A stretch of DNA of 21,727 nt from contig CALLDR010000087.1 in NCBI GenBank assembly GCA_937997955.1, positions 1 to 21,727 of the forward strand, in the 5' to 3' direction. Below are positions 15,071 to 21,727 of the stretch, piece by piece. The position numbers were made by a program, and so were the translations under genes. The DNA is from an uncultured Emergencia sp. (lineage in GTDB: Bacteria; Bacillota; Clostridia; Peptostreptococcales; Anaerovoracaceae). The first letter of the stretch is position 1; the number at the start of each line of letters is the position of its first letter. The notes beneath the pieces were generated by a model. The model ran no database searches. It saw nothing but the letters and a program-made list of their open reading frames with translations, and had not been told where the DNA came from.

Positions 15071-15451
15071 ATGCCATTGTTAGAGGAAAATAAAGACAAG
15101 ATTCTTGCCACCCAGAGGGGCTACGGTGAGTTCGCGGGCGGCTGGGAATTTCCCGGCGGTAAAATAGAGGCGGGCGAAAGTCCGCAGGAGGCGTTGGTCC
15201 GCGAGATTAAAGAAGAACTGGAAATGGACATCAAAGCGGGAGCTTTGATCGATACGGTGGAATACGATTATCCGAGCTTTCACCTGTCCATGGACTGCTT
15301 TTTCGCTTCTATCGTGCAGGGGACGCCTATGCTGAAGGAGCACGAAGCGGCAAAGTGGCTGACCCGGGATACTCTGGACAGCGTGGACTGGCTTCCGGCT
15401 GACCAGGGCTTGATCGACAAGCTGCGGGAGATGGAATGGGAGCGGGACTGA
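15071..15451 (+). CDS. Nudix hydrolase, N-terminally altered (MutT/8-oxo-dGTP diphosphatase-like)
   Basis: 126 aa. The Nudix box is GGKIEAGE (29-36) followed by R44-E45-I-K-E48-E49; preceding ATQRGYGEFAGGWEFPGG is typical of MutT/CTP-pyrophosphohydrolase-like enzymes that clean oxidised nucleotides. Normal members begin with a beta strand resembling VVAAII before the KILATQRG block. Here that strand is absent or replaced (MPLLEENKDKILATQRG), and no Shine-Dalgarno precedes the ATG. The sequence switches from AT-rich to GC-rich between about 15,060 and 15,110. Upstream the frame is open only to a TGA at 15032. I infer that the island's right junction replaced the 5' end; the protein may be poorly expressed or inactive. 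Confidence 0.8.
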   Translation: MPLLEENKDKILATQRGYGEFAGGWEFPGGKIEAGESPQEALVREIKEELEMDIKAGALIDTVEYDYPSFHLSMDCFFASIVQGTPMLKEHEAAKWLTRDTLDSVDWLPADQGLIDKLREMEWERD

Positions 15452-15557
15452 CACGGCGCTGACGATGGAGCGGATTACTGCACTGCGTGCCGCAGCCCAG
15501 TTCCTGCGGGAAAAAGCCGCGGCGGACACCCTTTGATGGAAGAGAGAGGAATGTTAG

Positions 15558-17411
15558 ATGAAACGAAGAGGCTTTGGATTTACATATGGCCCGGTGCCGG
15601 TTTTTGCAGGCGGGTCGGCTGACTTCGGGCGGACCCCGCGGACGCTGGCAGGTGAAAGCGGTAAAAGCGGCGGAACGTGCGGCTATGTTCTGCTGTACGA
15701 CGGAGGCGGCGGTGACGACTTTGATTTCGGCTTCGGAACTGGCGGCGGCATGTACTACGGCGGATTTTCGGACTACGACCCGGTGAAGGACGAATTCTTC
15801 AACGGCAGCGATTATGATGATTTGGAGGATCCTGCCGGAACTGGCGGCGGGTTTGGCTATCGCCGCGGGCGCAGGGTATCGCCTCAGGAAGAGAAGCGGC
15901 TGCGGGAGAAAGCCGAGCAGAGAAAAAAGGAAGAGGAGATACAGCGGGTTCAGCAGGCAGAAAGTTACAAGGCGTTTCTCAGGCAGTTCTATAAGATTTC
16001 CGCGACGGAGGGCGACTGCTGCTGTGTCGGAGAGATCCGCAAGAAGATGAAACATTCGGATTCGCTGGAACAGGCATTGGTCAGCTTTTTGCAGGAGAAT
16101 CTGGACTTTCGGATCCTGTGCAGACTCTATGAGAAGGGATGCGACGATGTCCTGTTTAACCGATGGGGCAAGCCTTACTGTGTCGGAACCAGGCGTCTTG
16201 ACTGGCAGACCTATCAAAACGTACTGGTTTCCATGGCGGACATGGTGGAAAGTGACTACCGTAAGTACTTCGCATATCAGAAAGAAATCAGGCAGGCGCG
16301 GGGACGTCGGAACCGGCAGATTGCAACCCTTGTCATCGCGGTGGCGTTTATCATCGGCGTGGCGGCGCTGGCGCTGGTGCCAGAGGGAATGTTCCGTTAC
16401 CGCCTGAACAAAACCATGAAGTACGCCATGGCAGGAGATGCAGAACAATGCGCGGCTGCGGCCAGAGAGCTGGGGGATTACGACCAGTGGACCGCAGACC
16501 ATCAGGCGGATTTTGACATGCGCTACAGGCAGTTTTGCGCGGACAAAGATTACAAGACGTTGCTGACCCTGGCTAAGGTGGGAGAACGGCACCTGCCTCA
16601 GGACAAAGAGTTTCTGGCGGAGTATTTCGCTGAAGCGGCCCGGAAGGCCGAGCAGGACGGGGAGCTGCTGACGGCGGCGTCAAAATATGAGGAGGCTGGC
16701 GCTTATGACGAAAGCTATCTGAAAGAAGCGGACCGCTGCCGGTATGAACGGGCGGAGGCGCTTTTTGATGCGAAGGAATATGTTGCGGCAGCGCAGCTTT
16801 TCGGCTCCATCGCAACATATAAAGATGCGGGTATTCGGGTTTATCAGTGTTATTATACCGCGGCGAAGGCAGCTTATGCCAAGGGACGGTACACGCAGGC
16901 GGAGCAGATTTTTGAGAGCTGCGGCCAGTACAAGGATACCCGGAAGTATTTGATTCTGCTCGAGGCGAAAAGATTTGCGGAGAAAGGCAATTACGGTCAG
17001 GCTTACAGTGACCTTCGCAATCTGAAAAACTTTGCGCCGGCAAAGAAGCTGCGGCAGAGTTGGTGGTATCAGCAGATGGCGTTTCTGGAAGGTAAGTCCT
17101 GGTACGGCAAAGGAGATAGATTTCACTACAGGCTTAAGTTCAAGAATGGGTATCTGTATTTCAGCCGGGAACTGGAAAAAGATGTGGAATGGCTCGGCAT
17201 GCTGGACAAAGATTACAGCAATTACAGATTCTATTCCTTAGCAAAGATTCAAAAAGACGGGAAATGGCTGATGAAATACGAAGAAACTTCTGGCAAAGAT
17301 GAGGTGAGAATCCGGTCGTTTTCAGAAGAGTATATGGAAATCACCGACAAAAGAAACGCATATATGGATTTTGAATACATCAAAGTGACCCTGCGGCGGC
17401 TGTATGTGTAG
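15558..17411 (+). CDS. Gly-rich membrane protein with TPR-like repeats
   Basis: 617 aa, not assignable to a named family. Residues 1-105 are Gly/Tyr/Asp-rich and probably disordered. A charged helix or coiled coil follows (about 109-137, EEKRLREKAEQRKKEEE), then a helical domain (140-255). One transmembrane segment spans about 264-284 (IATLVIAVAFIIGVAALALV), preceded by basic RGRRNR, which favours N-in/C-out. After it come repeats of the form 'Y..A..LF..I..YKDA' (about 385-500), the Clostridia-style TPR-like unit, and a C-terminal beta-rich domain (about 510-617) with YGKGDRFHYRLKFKNGYLYF. AGAGAGGA precedes the ATG. A sensing or envelope-associated role is possible; function unknown. Confidence 0.8.
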   Translation: MKRRGFGFTYGPVPVFAGGSADFGRTPRTLAGESGKSGGTCGYVLLYDGGGGDDFDFGFGTGGGMYYGGFSDYDPVKDEFFNGSDYDDLEDPAGTGGGFGYRRGRRVSPQEEKRLREKAEQRKKEEEIQRVQQAESYKAFLRQFYKISATEGDCCCVGEIRKKMKHSDSLEQALVSFLQENLDFRILCRLYEKGCDDVLFNRWGKPYCVGTRRLDWQTYQNVLVSMADMVESDYRKYFAYQKEIRQARGRRNRQIATLVIAVAFIIGVAALALVPEGMFRYRLNKTMKYAMAGDAEQCAAAARELGDYDQWTADHQADFDMRYRQFCADKDYKTLLTLAKVGERHLPQDKEFLAEYFAEAARKAEQDGELLTAASKYEEAGAYDESYLKEADRCRYERAEALFDAKEYVAAAQLFGSIATYKDAGIRVYQCYYTAAKAAYAKGRYTQAEQIFESCGQYKDTRKYLILLEAKRFAEKGNYGQAYSDLRNLKNFAPAKKLRQSWWYQQMAFLEGKSWYGKGDRFHYRLKFKNGYLYFSRELEKDVEWLGMLDKDYSNYRFYSLAKIQKDGKWLMKYEETSGKDEVRIRSFSEEYMEITDKRNAYMDFEYIKVTLRRLYV

Positions 17412-17481
17412 AGGAACGCAGCAGAAATCAAGTAAAGATCAAAAAAATTGAAGACGTAGTAATTAAAGGAGAAATACAAGC

Positions 17482-18258
17482 ATGGAACGTATGGAATGTA
17501 ACGCAAAAGCAGAAACTGCGCCTGTCAAGTCTTTGGTGCAGGTGCTGTTTGAGGGGAGCGGATGTAAGTTTGCTTATTTTAACGATCGTTTTGATCTGCA
17601 GGTCGGCGACATTGTTTTTGTCGAGGGAAAAATGGAAGGTCAGCGCGGCCGTGTTGTGTCGGTGAATAAAACGTTCAAAATCAAGGTATCCGCCTATAAG
17701 CGGGTAATAAGCGTCGCGCAGCACAATGTAAAGGGCAGCTTTTGCTTGTGCGGGTCACATTTGATCAGCTTTGAGCGGAACGTCCTGCCTTATGAAAAAG
17801 TTTTGACATGGCTTGCGCCGCCAACGCCTGCTGATGAGGAATATGTGAGCGTCAGCGATGGGGAGACGTTTCTTCTTGACGATCTGACAGAGATGGAGAT
17901 TGATCATGCTGTTGCAGAGCGCGGCATTCAGTATTACAGAAAAAACAGAGTCAGCTTTCTGGAGGTGGATGGAAGTTCATGCAGGGCAATCGTAGAGGGG
18001 ACACACCCTTATGAAGTGGAGTTTTCCTATGAGGATGGAGAAATCGGGAATCTGACCTGCAGCTGTTTCTGTGCTTATGCCTGTAAGCATGAATTTGCGG
18101 TAATGCTGCAGCTGCAGGAAACGCTAGGTTTGATCGAAAAATGGTATGGCGGCAGATTCACAGAGACCGGATACTTTGCAGCTGTCAGCTGCAGTCTTTT
18201 CTTTTCTGTGGCAACAGCTGGTCAGCGGAAGGGAATCATCGAGGTGGATATAGAATGA
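17482..18258 (+). CDS. SWIM zinc-finger protein
   Basis: 258 aa. The N-terminal third looks like a small beta-barrel (FAYFNDRFDLQVGDIVFVEG). The C-terminal third has the SWIM pattern CxC...CxH: TCSCFCAYACKHEFAVML, preceded by a strand-rich YEVEFSYEDGEIGN. SWIM domains bind zinc and act in DNA or protein binding, often beside SNF2 helicases or transposases; none is present here. AAAGGAGAAATACAAGC supports the start. It starts 70 bp after the Gly-rich membrane protein gene, so the two may be co-transcribed. The stop codon overlaps an ATG (ATGA) that opens a decayed reading frame, indicating a lost third gene. Confidence 0.85.
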   Translation: MERMECNAKAETAPVKSLVQVLFEGSGCKFAYFNDRFDLQVGDIVFVEGKMEGQRGRVVSVNKTFKIKVSAYKRVISVAQHNVKGSFCLCGSHLISFERNVLPYEKVLTWLAPPTPADEEYVSVSDGETFLLDDLTEMEIDHAVAERGIQYYRKNRVSFLEVDGSSCRAIVEGTHPYEVEFSYEDGEIGNLTCSCFCAYACKHEFAVMLQLQETLGLIEKWYGGRFTETGYFAAVSCSLFFSVATAGQRKGIIEVDIE

Positions 18259-18389
18259 AACCTCTCATCTGGAAAAAATATTACGAAAACCTTTATGACT
18301 GATTTTCTGGCACGCAGAAGCGGTATTCCTGCGGCCTTTTGGACTACGGGCAGACGGAGACGGGAGTCTGTAGGGCGGGTCGCTCTATA
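18255..18389 (+). pseudogene. candidate decayed gene fragment after the SWIM gene
   Basis: An ATG overlapping the SWIM stop (ATGA) reads MKPLIWKKYYENLYD, then a TGA at 18300-18302, then continues in the same frame as FSGTQKRYSCGLLDYGQTET. A tryptophan at the TGA would give YDW, and I recall clostridial proteins with a similar 'KKYY..FYDW..ST...L.DYG' opening. The frame then runs into non-gene sequence, so the gene seems interrupted by a nonsense change and truncated. This rests on memory of the family and could be wrong. Confidence 0.4.
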
Positions 18390-18435
18390 ACGCGGCGTAG
18401 AATGCAAACAACATTCCGAACAACCTGCCGTTTTA

Positions 18436-18465
18436 TTCCGAATAAAGCGTTGATTTTATTCGGAA
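18436..18465. promoter_or_regulatory. dyad operator overlapping the promoter of the HTH/AAA gene
   Basis: TTCCGAATAAA (18436-18446) and TTTATTCGGAA (18455-18465) are perfect 11-bp arms around an 8-bp centre that contains most of the -35 box. A nested palindrome TTATTCCGAATAA (18433-18445) and a third TTCCGAA (18414-18420) lie upstream. This suggests repression, possibly by the HTH domain of the downstream protein itself. Confidence 0.6.
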
Positions 18466-18478
18466 GTTCGAGTACAAT
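18450..18478 (+). promoter_or_regulatory. promoter of the HTH/AAA-ATPase gene
   Basis: TTGATT (18450-18455), 17-bp spacer, TACAAT (18473-18478). The start near 18485 gives a leader of about 36 nt to the ATG at 18521. Confidence 0.65.
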
Positions 18479-18520
18479 AAAATCAGAACTGAAATCTGCA
18501 GGTGATTGGGAGGTGTTTTT

Positions 18521-20473
18521 ATGGACCGGTTTATCAAGACGCGGGAAGCTGCGCAGCGGTGGGGGATTTCTTCCCGCAGGGTCAATATACTCTGCAAGAC
18601 GGGAAGGATTCCGGGCGCGTACAAAGAAGGAAAGCAGTGGTTTATTCCTTTTGACGCGGAGAAGCCTGCGGACCAGCGGCTAAAGAACGATAAGGCCGCT
18701 GTAAATTATGCTTCCATAGGCTATACTGATGCTGGCTGCTATACTGCCGCAGACCTTGGCTTACTGATGCGGGAAGGAACACCGGGGAAAAAGCTCCCTT
18801 TACCCATCGGGATTTCTGACTATCGAAAGGCGTCCACCCAGTATTATTACGTGGATAAGACGCTGCTGATCCGCGATTTTATCGATGAGCGGCCCCAGGT
18901 TTCTCTGTTTACCCGGCCCCGCCGTTTTGGAAAAACGCTGAACATGGACATGCTGCGGGTTTTCTTTGAGATATCTGACGAGGACACTTCTGTGTATTTC
19001 CGCGACAAGAAAATCTGGGCGTGCGGACGGGCATATCAAATACATCAGGGAAAGTATCCGGTGATCTATGTGACCTTTAAAGATGTGAAGTGCGAGACCT
19101 GGGAGGCGGCTTACGACCTGATTTCAAAGATTTTGAGAAACGAATTTGAGAGGCACAGCGAGCTTTTGGAAAGCACACGCGTCAGCGCCTACGAAAAGAA
19201 ATATATCGCTGGTATTTTGGACGGGGAGGGAAACGAAAACGATTTCGGAATGGCTTTTCTGAATCTTTCGAGGATGCTCCACATCCATTACGGAATTGCG
19301 CCGGTTATCATCATCGACGAATACGATACGCCTATTCAGCAGGGCCACATGAAGGGCTACTATGATGAGGTAATAGGATTCATGCGCACCCTGTTTTCTG
19401 GAGGACTCAAGGACAATCCTCATTTGTCCTACGGGTTTTTGACCGGGATTTTGCGGGTGGCAAAGGAGAGTATTTTCAGCGGGCTCAACAATCTGAAAAT
19501 CAATTCTGTTCTCGACCGCCGCTACAGTGAATATTTCGGGTTCACCTCTGCTGAGGTACAGGCCATGGCGGCTTACTACGGCGCTGCCGAAAGGTACGAT
19601 GAGATTTGCCAGTGGTATGACGGCTATCGATTTGGCGATACGGACATCTTCAATCCGTGGTCCGTAATTGGGTATTTCAATAACGACTGCGTGCCCCGGG
19701 CTTTCTGGCAGTCAACCGGCAGTAATGATATCGTAGGTGAAATCCTGTCTTCCGCAACAAAGGAGACCATGGCCAGGCTGGAATCTCTGATGCGAGGGCA
19801 GTCCATTGTTACCCATATTGATACCAGCGTGATTTATCCGCAGATACAGAAGCAGCCGTCTTCTATCTACAGTTTTCTGCTGGTTACCGGTTATCTGAAA
19901 GCTGTGACATGGGAACAGACCTTTGGCGGGGACTACATGTGTGAGGTGGCCATGCCTAACAAAGAGATTTCCTATGTCTACAGCAAAGAAATCCTTTCGC
20001 GGCTGGAAAGCGTAATTCCGGCTTCAGCTGCAATTGCCATTCAGGAGGCGATCTATATCATGGATGTTCCTGCCCTGCAAAAGCGGCTTGCGGACTTTCT
20101 GATGGAGACCATCAGCTTTCACGACGCAGCCAGCGAGGCATTTTATCACGGCCTTGTTCTGGGGCTTTGCGCCATGCTTGACAACCGGTACCGTATCACC
20201 TCAAACAGGGAAGCCGGAAAAGGACGTTTTGATATTCAGCTGTTTCCGCTGAATCAGAAGCTGCCGGGCATTTTGCTGGAGCTGAAATCTGGCAAAGACT
20301 GCACAGACAGGCAGCTTTCGGCCCTTGCAAAGAAGGCGCTGCGCCAGCTCGATCAGCGTCAGTATGATACAGAACTGAAAGGCAGCGGCATAAAAACACT
20401 GCTGAAATATGGTATTGCTTTTTGCGGCAAGGAGGTCTGCATTGAGGCAGCGGTCGACGAAGGCGGCCGGTAA
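18521..20473 (+). CDS. HTH + AAA-ATPase_like + PD-(D/E)XK protein
   Basis: 650 aa from the ATG at 18521, preceded by GGGAGGTG; a TTG at 18506 lies before that site and is rejected. Residues 1-50 form an excisionase/MerR-like HTH (KTREAAQRWGISSRRVNILCKTGRIPGA in two parts, then GKQWFIP). Residues about 92-330 are the AAA-ATPase_like domain: PIGISDYRKA, YYYVDKT, Walker A-like RPRRFGKT (132-139) and Walker B VIIIDEYDTP (262-271). The C-terminus has a PDDEXK_9-type nuclease-fold core, D571 with E587-L-K589. This ATPase/nuclease-fold pair is abundant and multicopy in gut anaerobes, and its function is unsettled (mobile or defence-associated). The N-terminal HTH is an addition to the usual architecture. 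Its promoter carries a dyad, consistent with autoregulation. Confidence 0.9.
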   Translation: MDRFIKTREAAQRWGISSRRVNILCKTGRIPGAYKEGKQWFIPFDAEKPADQRLKNDKAAVNYASIGYTDAGCYTAADLGLLMREGTPGKKLPLPIGISDYRKASTQYYYVDKTLLIRDFIDERPQVSLFTRPRRFGKTLNMDMLRVFFEISDEDTSVYFRDKKIWACGRAYQIHQGKYPVIYVTFKDVKCETWEAAYDLISKILRNEFERHSELLESTRVSAYEKKYIAGILDGEGNENDFGMAFLNLSRMLHIHYGIAPVIIIDEYDTPIQQGHMKGYYDEVIGFMRTLFSGGLKDNPHLSYGFLTGILRVAKESIFSGLNNLKINSVLDRRYSEYFGFTSAEVQAMAAYYGAAERYDEICQWYDGYRFGDTDIFNPWSVIGYFNNDCVPRAFWQSTGSNDIVGEILSSATKETMARLESLMRGQSIVTHIDTSVIYPQIQKQPSSIYSFLLVTGYLKAVTWEQTFGGDYMCEVAMPNKEISYVYSKEILSRLESVIPASAAIAIQEAIYIMDVPALQKRLADFLMETISFHDAASEAFYHGLVLGLCAMLDNRYRITSNREAGKGRFDIQLFPLNQKLPGILLELKSGKDCTDRQLSALAKKALRQLDQRQYDTELKGSGIKTLLKYGIAFCGKEVCIEAAVDEGGR

Positions 20474-20517
20474 GGCAGAAAACCAAGCAAACCTGGCACC
20501 TTCACGCCGTAAACCGC

Positions 20518-20547
20518 TTGACAGTACTTCTTTCTACATGCTATACT
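20518..20547 (+). promoter_or_regulatory. padR-type regulator promoter
   Basis: A perfect TTGACA (20518-20523), 18-bp spacer and TATACT (20542-20547). It is the strongest promoter match in the window. The transcript would start near 20554 and carry a leader of about 215 nt. Confidence 0.8.
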
Positions 20548-20557
20548 TTACTCAAAG

Positions 20558-20586
20558 ATATCGAATATCGATACGATATTCGATAT
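20558..20586. promoter_or_regulatory. perfect 13-bp-arm palindrome, probable PadR operator
   Basis: ATATCGAATATCG (20558-20570), centre ATA, CGATATTCGATAT (20574-20586). Each arm is itself a double ATATCG word. It starts just after the predicted transcription start, where a bound repressor would block initiation or early elongation. Autoregulation by PadR proteins at such dyads is common. Confidence 0.75.
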
Positions 20587-20771
20587 GAGCTAGATGGACC
20601 GAAAAAGACCAATGCTCCAGAAAAAAGGACCATAGAAACCGTATGAACCCGAACGGACGAACTCGAAAGGACAGACTAGAATGGACGAGCCCAAGCTGCT
20701 GGGCCCAAAGATCCAGATGTACTGAACCAATCGGATAGAGCCAATGTATGAGAAGCAAGGAGGTGATGCCT

Positions 20772-21110
20772 ATGCCGCGGGAAAAATTTAAAACGCTGAC
20801 AGAGCAGATGTACTACGTGCTGTTGGCGCTGCAGCAAGAGCAGTGCGGCGTGGACATCATGGAATCGGTCCGGCAGATGACCGATGGGCGTATCCGGCTG
20901 GGACCCGGAACCCTGTACACCCTGCTGGGGGATTTTCAGAGAGCGGGGCTCATCGAAGAGACCGGGGAAAGCGGGGGCTCCGGCGGCAAGCGGATCTATC
21001 GCATCGCGGCCCCGGGAAGAGAGCTGTTGAACCGGGAACACCAGCGGCATCTGCTGCTGATAGAGGACTTTCGCAAGTTTTACAGAGGTGAGGGAAATGA
21101 AGAAACATAG
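20772..21110 (+). CDS. PadR-family transcriptional regulator
   Basis: 112 aa, the length of short (subfamily 2) PadR proteins. The winged helix shows YYVLLAL (helix 1), CGVDIMESVRQMTDGRIRLGPGTLYTLL (recognition helix with the hallmark GPGTLY) and the wing RAGLIEETGESGGSGGKRIYRIA, ending in a short dimerisation helix. The ATG at 20772 is chosen because AAGGAGG (20757-20763) is 8 nt upstream; the ATGs at 20748 and 20766 are too early or too close. It probably represses its own promoter through the palindrome at 20558-20586. It overlaps the DUF2812 gene by 14 nt, the standard PadR + DUF2812 cassette of Firmicutes, which often responds to membrane-active compounds. Confidence 0.93.
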   Translation: MPREKFKTLTEQMYYVLLALQQEQCGVDIMESVRQMTDGRIRLGPGTLYTLLGDFQRAGLIEETGESGGSGGKRIYRIAAPGRELLNREHQRHLLLIEDFRKFYRGEGNEET

Positions 21111-21727
21111 ATCGGTCCTACGGGGCTTCGGCGGTCAGGCTGGACAGACTGACCCGAGCCGGCAAATTGACCAGAGCAGACAAGCTGACCAGAACAGGGA
21201 GCCCGGCCAGAATAGGGAACCCGGCTTGAGCAGGCAAATTGACCAGCCCGGCCAAGCTAACCAGAGCGGGCGGAACGGCCAGCCCGGCCAGAGCAGCTCA
21301 AACGACCAGAAAGACAGCAAGACCATTCGGAGAAATTTTGAATATCATGAGCTGGATACGCTGGCAGAGGTCATTGAAGAACAGGCGGCGGAAGGCTGGG
21401 AGCTGACCAGCAAGACCGGCGGGGTTCTGGGATTCCGCAGGTCCAGACCGCGCCGGATCAAAGCGTCCTGCGAGGTGGTTTACCCCGATTACGGACCGGA
21501 AAAAGACGAATACATCGCCTACTGCCAGGCCGCGGGCTGGCGGCACATCTTCAGCGACGGCGCGCTGCAGATTTTCGAGACAGAGGATATGGACGCCGAG
21601 CCGATCCATACCGATCCGGCGGTAAAACTGCAGTGGGTTCACCGCCAATGCCTGGTTAAAACCGTCCTCCTGTCAGCGCTGTGGATTCTGTTCGTCCTGT
21701 TCTTCATGTGGCTGTTCTGCTGGGATC
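21097..21727 (+). CDS. DUF2812 membrane protein with repeat insert (3' end outside window)
   Basis: 210 codons are visible. After a short basic start (MKKHRSVLRGF), residues 13-66 are nine six-residue Gln/Asp/Ser/Gly-rich repeats not expected in DUF2812 proteins. The DUF2812 domain follows (about 75-185): FEYHELDTLAEVIEEQAAEG, WELTSKTGGVLGFRRS, a GWRHIFSDGALQIFETED strand pair and LQWVHR. A transmembrane helix begins near 189 (VLLSALWILFVLFFMWLF) and runs to the window edge. The ATG lies inside the end of the PadR gene, with GAGGGAA before it, so translation is coupled. DUF2812 proteins are membrane partners of PadR regulators with no defined biochemical role. Confidence 0.88.
   Translation, partial: MKKHRSVLRGFGGQAGQTDPSRQIDQSRQADQNREPGQNREPGLSRQIDQPGQANQSGRNGQPGQSSSNDQKDSKTIRRNFEYHELDTLAEVIEEQAAEGWELTSKTGGVLGFRRSRPRRIKASCEVVYPDYGPEKDEYIAYCQAAGWRHIFSDGALQIFETEDMDAEPIHTDPAVKLQWVHRQCLVKTVLLSALWILFVLFFMWLFCWD
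21133..21294 (+). repeat. 18-bp imperfect tandem repeat, nine units
   Basis: Units start at 21133, 21151, 21169 and every 18 bp after, for example GACCAGAGCAGACAAGCT. They encode GQAGQT, DPSRQI, DQSRQA, DQNREP, GQNREP, GLSRQI, DQPGQA, NQSGRN and GQPGQS. The register is exact with no indels, so the array grew in whole six-codon steps within the frame. Confidence 0.85.

Noticed and set aside
15465..15536. 23-codon open frame after the Nudix gene
   Set aside because: An Ala-rich amphipathic peptide is encoded but no Shine-Dalgarno is present and the frame is open by composition.
15327..16592. 421-codon open frame on the minus strand
   Set aside because: It lies wholly opposite the Nudix tail and the Gly-rich membrane protein gene, has no recognisable domain or ribosome-binding site, and is the expected antisense shadow of GC-rich coding DNA.
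18300..18302. TGA read as selenocysteine
   Set aside because: No SECIS-like hairpin directly follows, the flanking context suggests Trp, and the frame decays downstream.

Overview
The window looks like a chromosomal segment of an anaerobic Firmicute (class Clostridia). The evidence is Gram-positive style AGGAGG ribosome-binding sites, an initiator tRNA with encoded CCA, and families typical of Clostridia: a NifU-like/Cys-rich pair, a PadR + DUF2812 cassette, an AAA-ATPase_like/PD-(D/E)XK protein and a SWIM zinc-finger protein. Species cannot be fixed from sequence alone. Base composition is clearly two-part: about 670-5400 and 15,080 to the end are GC-balanced to GC-rich, while about 5,411-15,060 is visibly AT-rich.

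Layout. 1-300: tRNA-Asn and initiator tRNA-fMet, then a terminator. 300-660: no gene, but a dense run of inverted repeats (candidate structured RNA), one resembling a split parS palindrome. 721-1286 (minus): a NifU-like protein and a Cys-rich partner, translationally coupled. 1466-3270: a protein with a conserved C-terminal helical (HTH-like) domain and a repeat-expanded linker, then a vWA-domain protein whose ribosome-binding site lies inside a long hairpin. 3706-5410: an HNH endonuclease and an overlapping small SAM methyltransferase.

5779-14961: the core of the window, a seven-gene same-strand defence operon: vsr, a Z1-domain superfamily II ATPase, a GHKL (MutL/MORC-like) ATPase, a 303-aa protein I do not recognise, a DUF6339 protein, a PD-(D/E)XK protein and an m5C DNA methyltransferase. 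Inferred logic: the methyltransferase marks self DNA, the PD-(D/E)XK protein with the GHKL and Z1 motors senses or cleaves unmarked DNA, and Vsr repairs T:G mismatches left by m5C deamination. The class was predicted by comparative genomics (MutL homologues in restriction-modification systems; Iyer, Abhiman and Aravind), but to my knowledge its mechanism and several subunits are not established.

The right edge of the AT-rich block runs into a Nudix hydrolase gene that has lost its normal N-terminal strand and ribosome-binding site, so the island probably recombined into it. 15558-18258: a Gly-rich membrane protein with TPR-like repeats and a SWIM protein, followed by a decayed gene fragment. 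18521-20473: an HTH + AAA-ATPase_like + PD-(D/E)XK protein behind a promoter overlapped by an 11-bp-arm dyad. 20518 to the end: a PadR regulator with a strong promoter and a perfect 13-bp-arm operator palindrome, overlapping a DUF2812 membrane protein cut by the window edge.

A recurring oddity is imperfect tandem repetition with an 18-bp (six-codon) period at three unrelated loci (1976-2047, 3310-3381, 21133-21294), plus a 12-bp repeat at 1484-1531.
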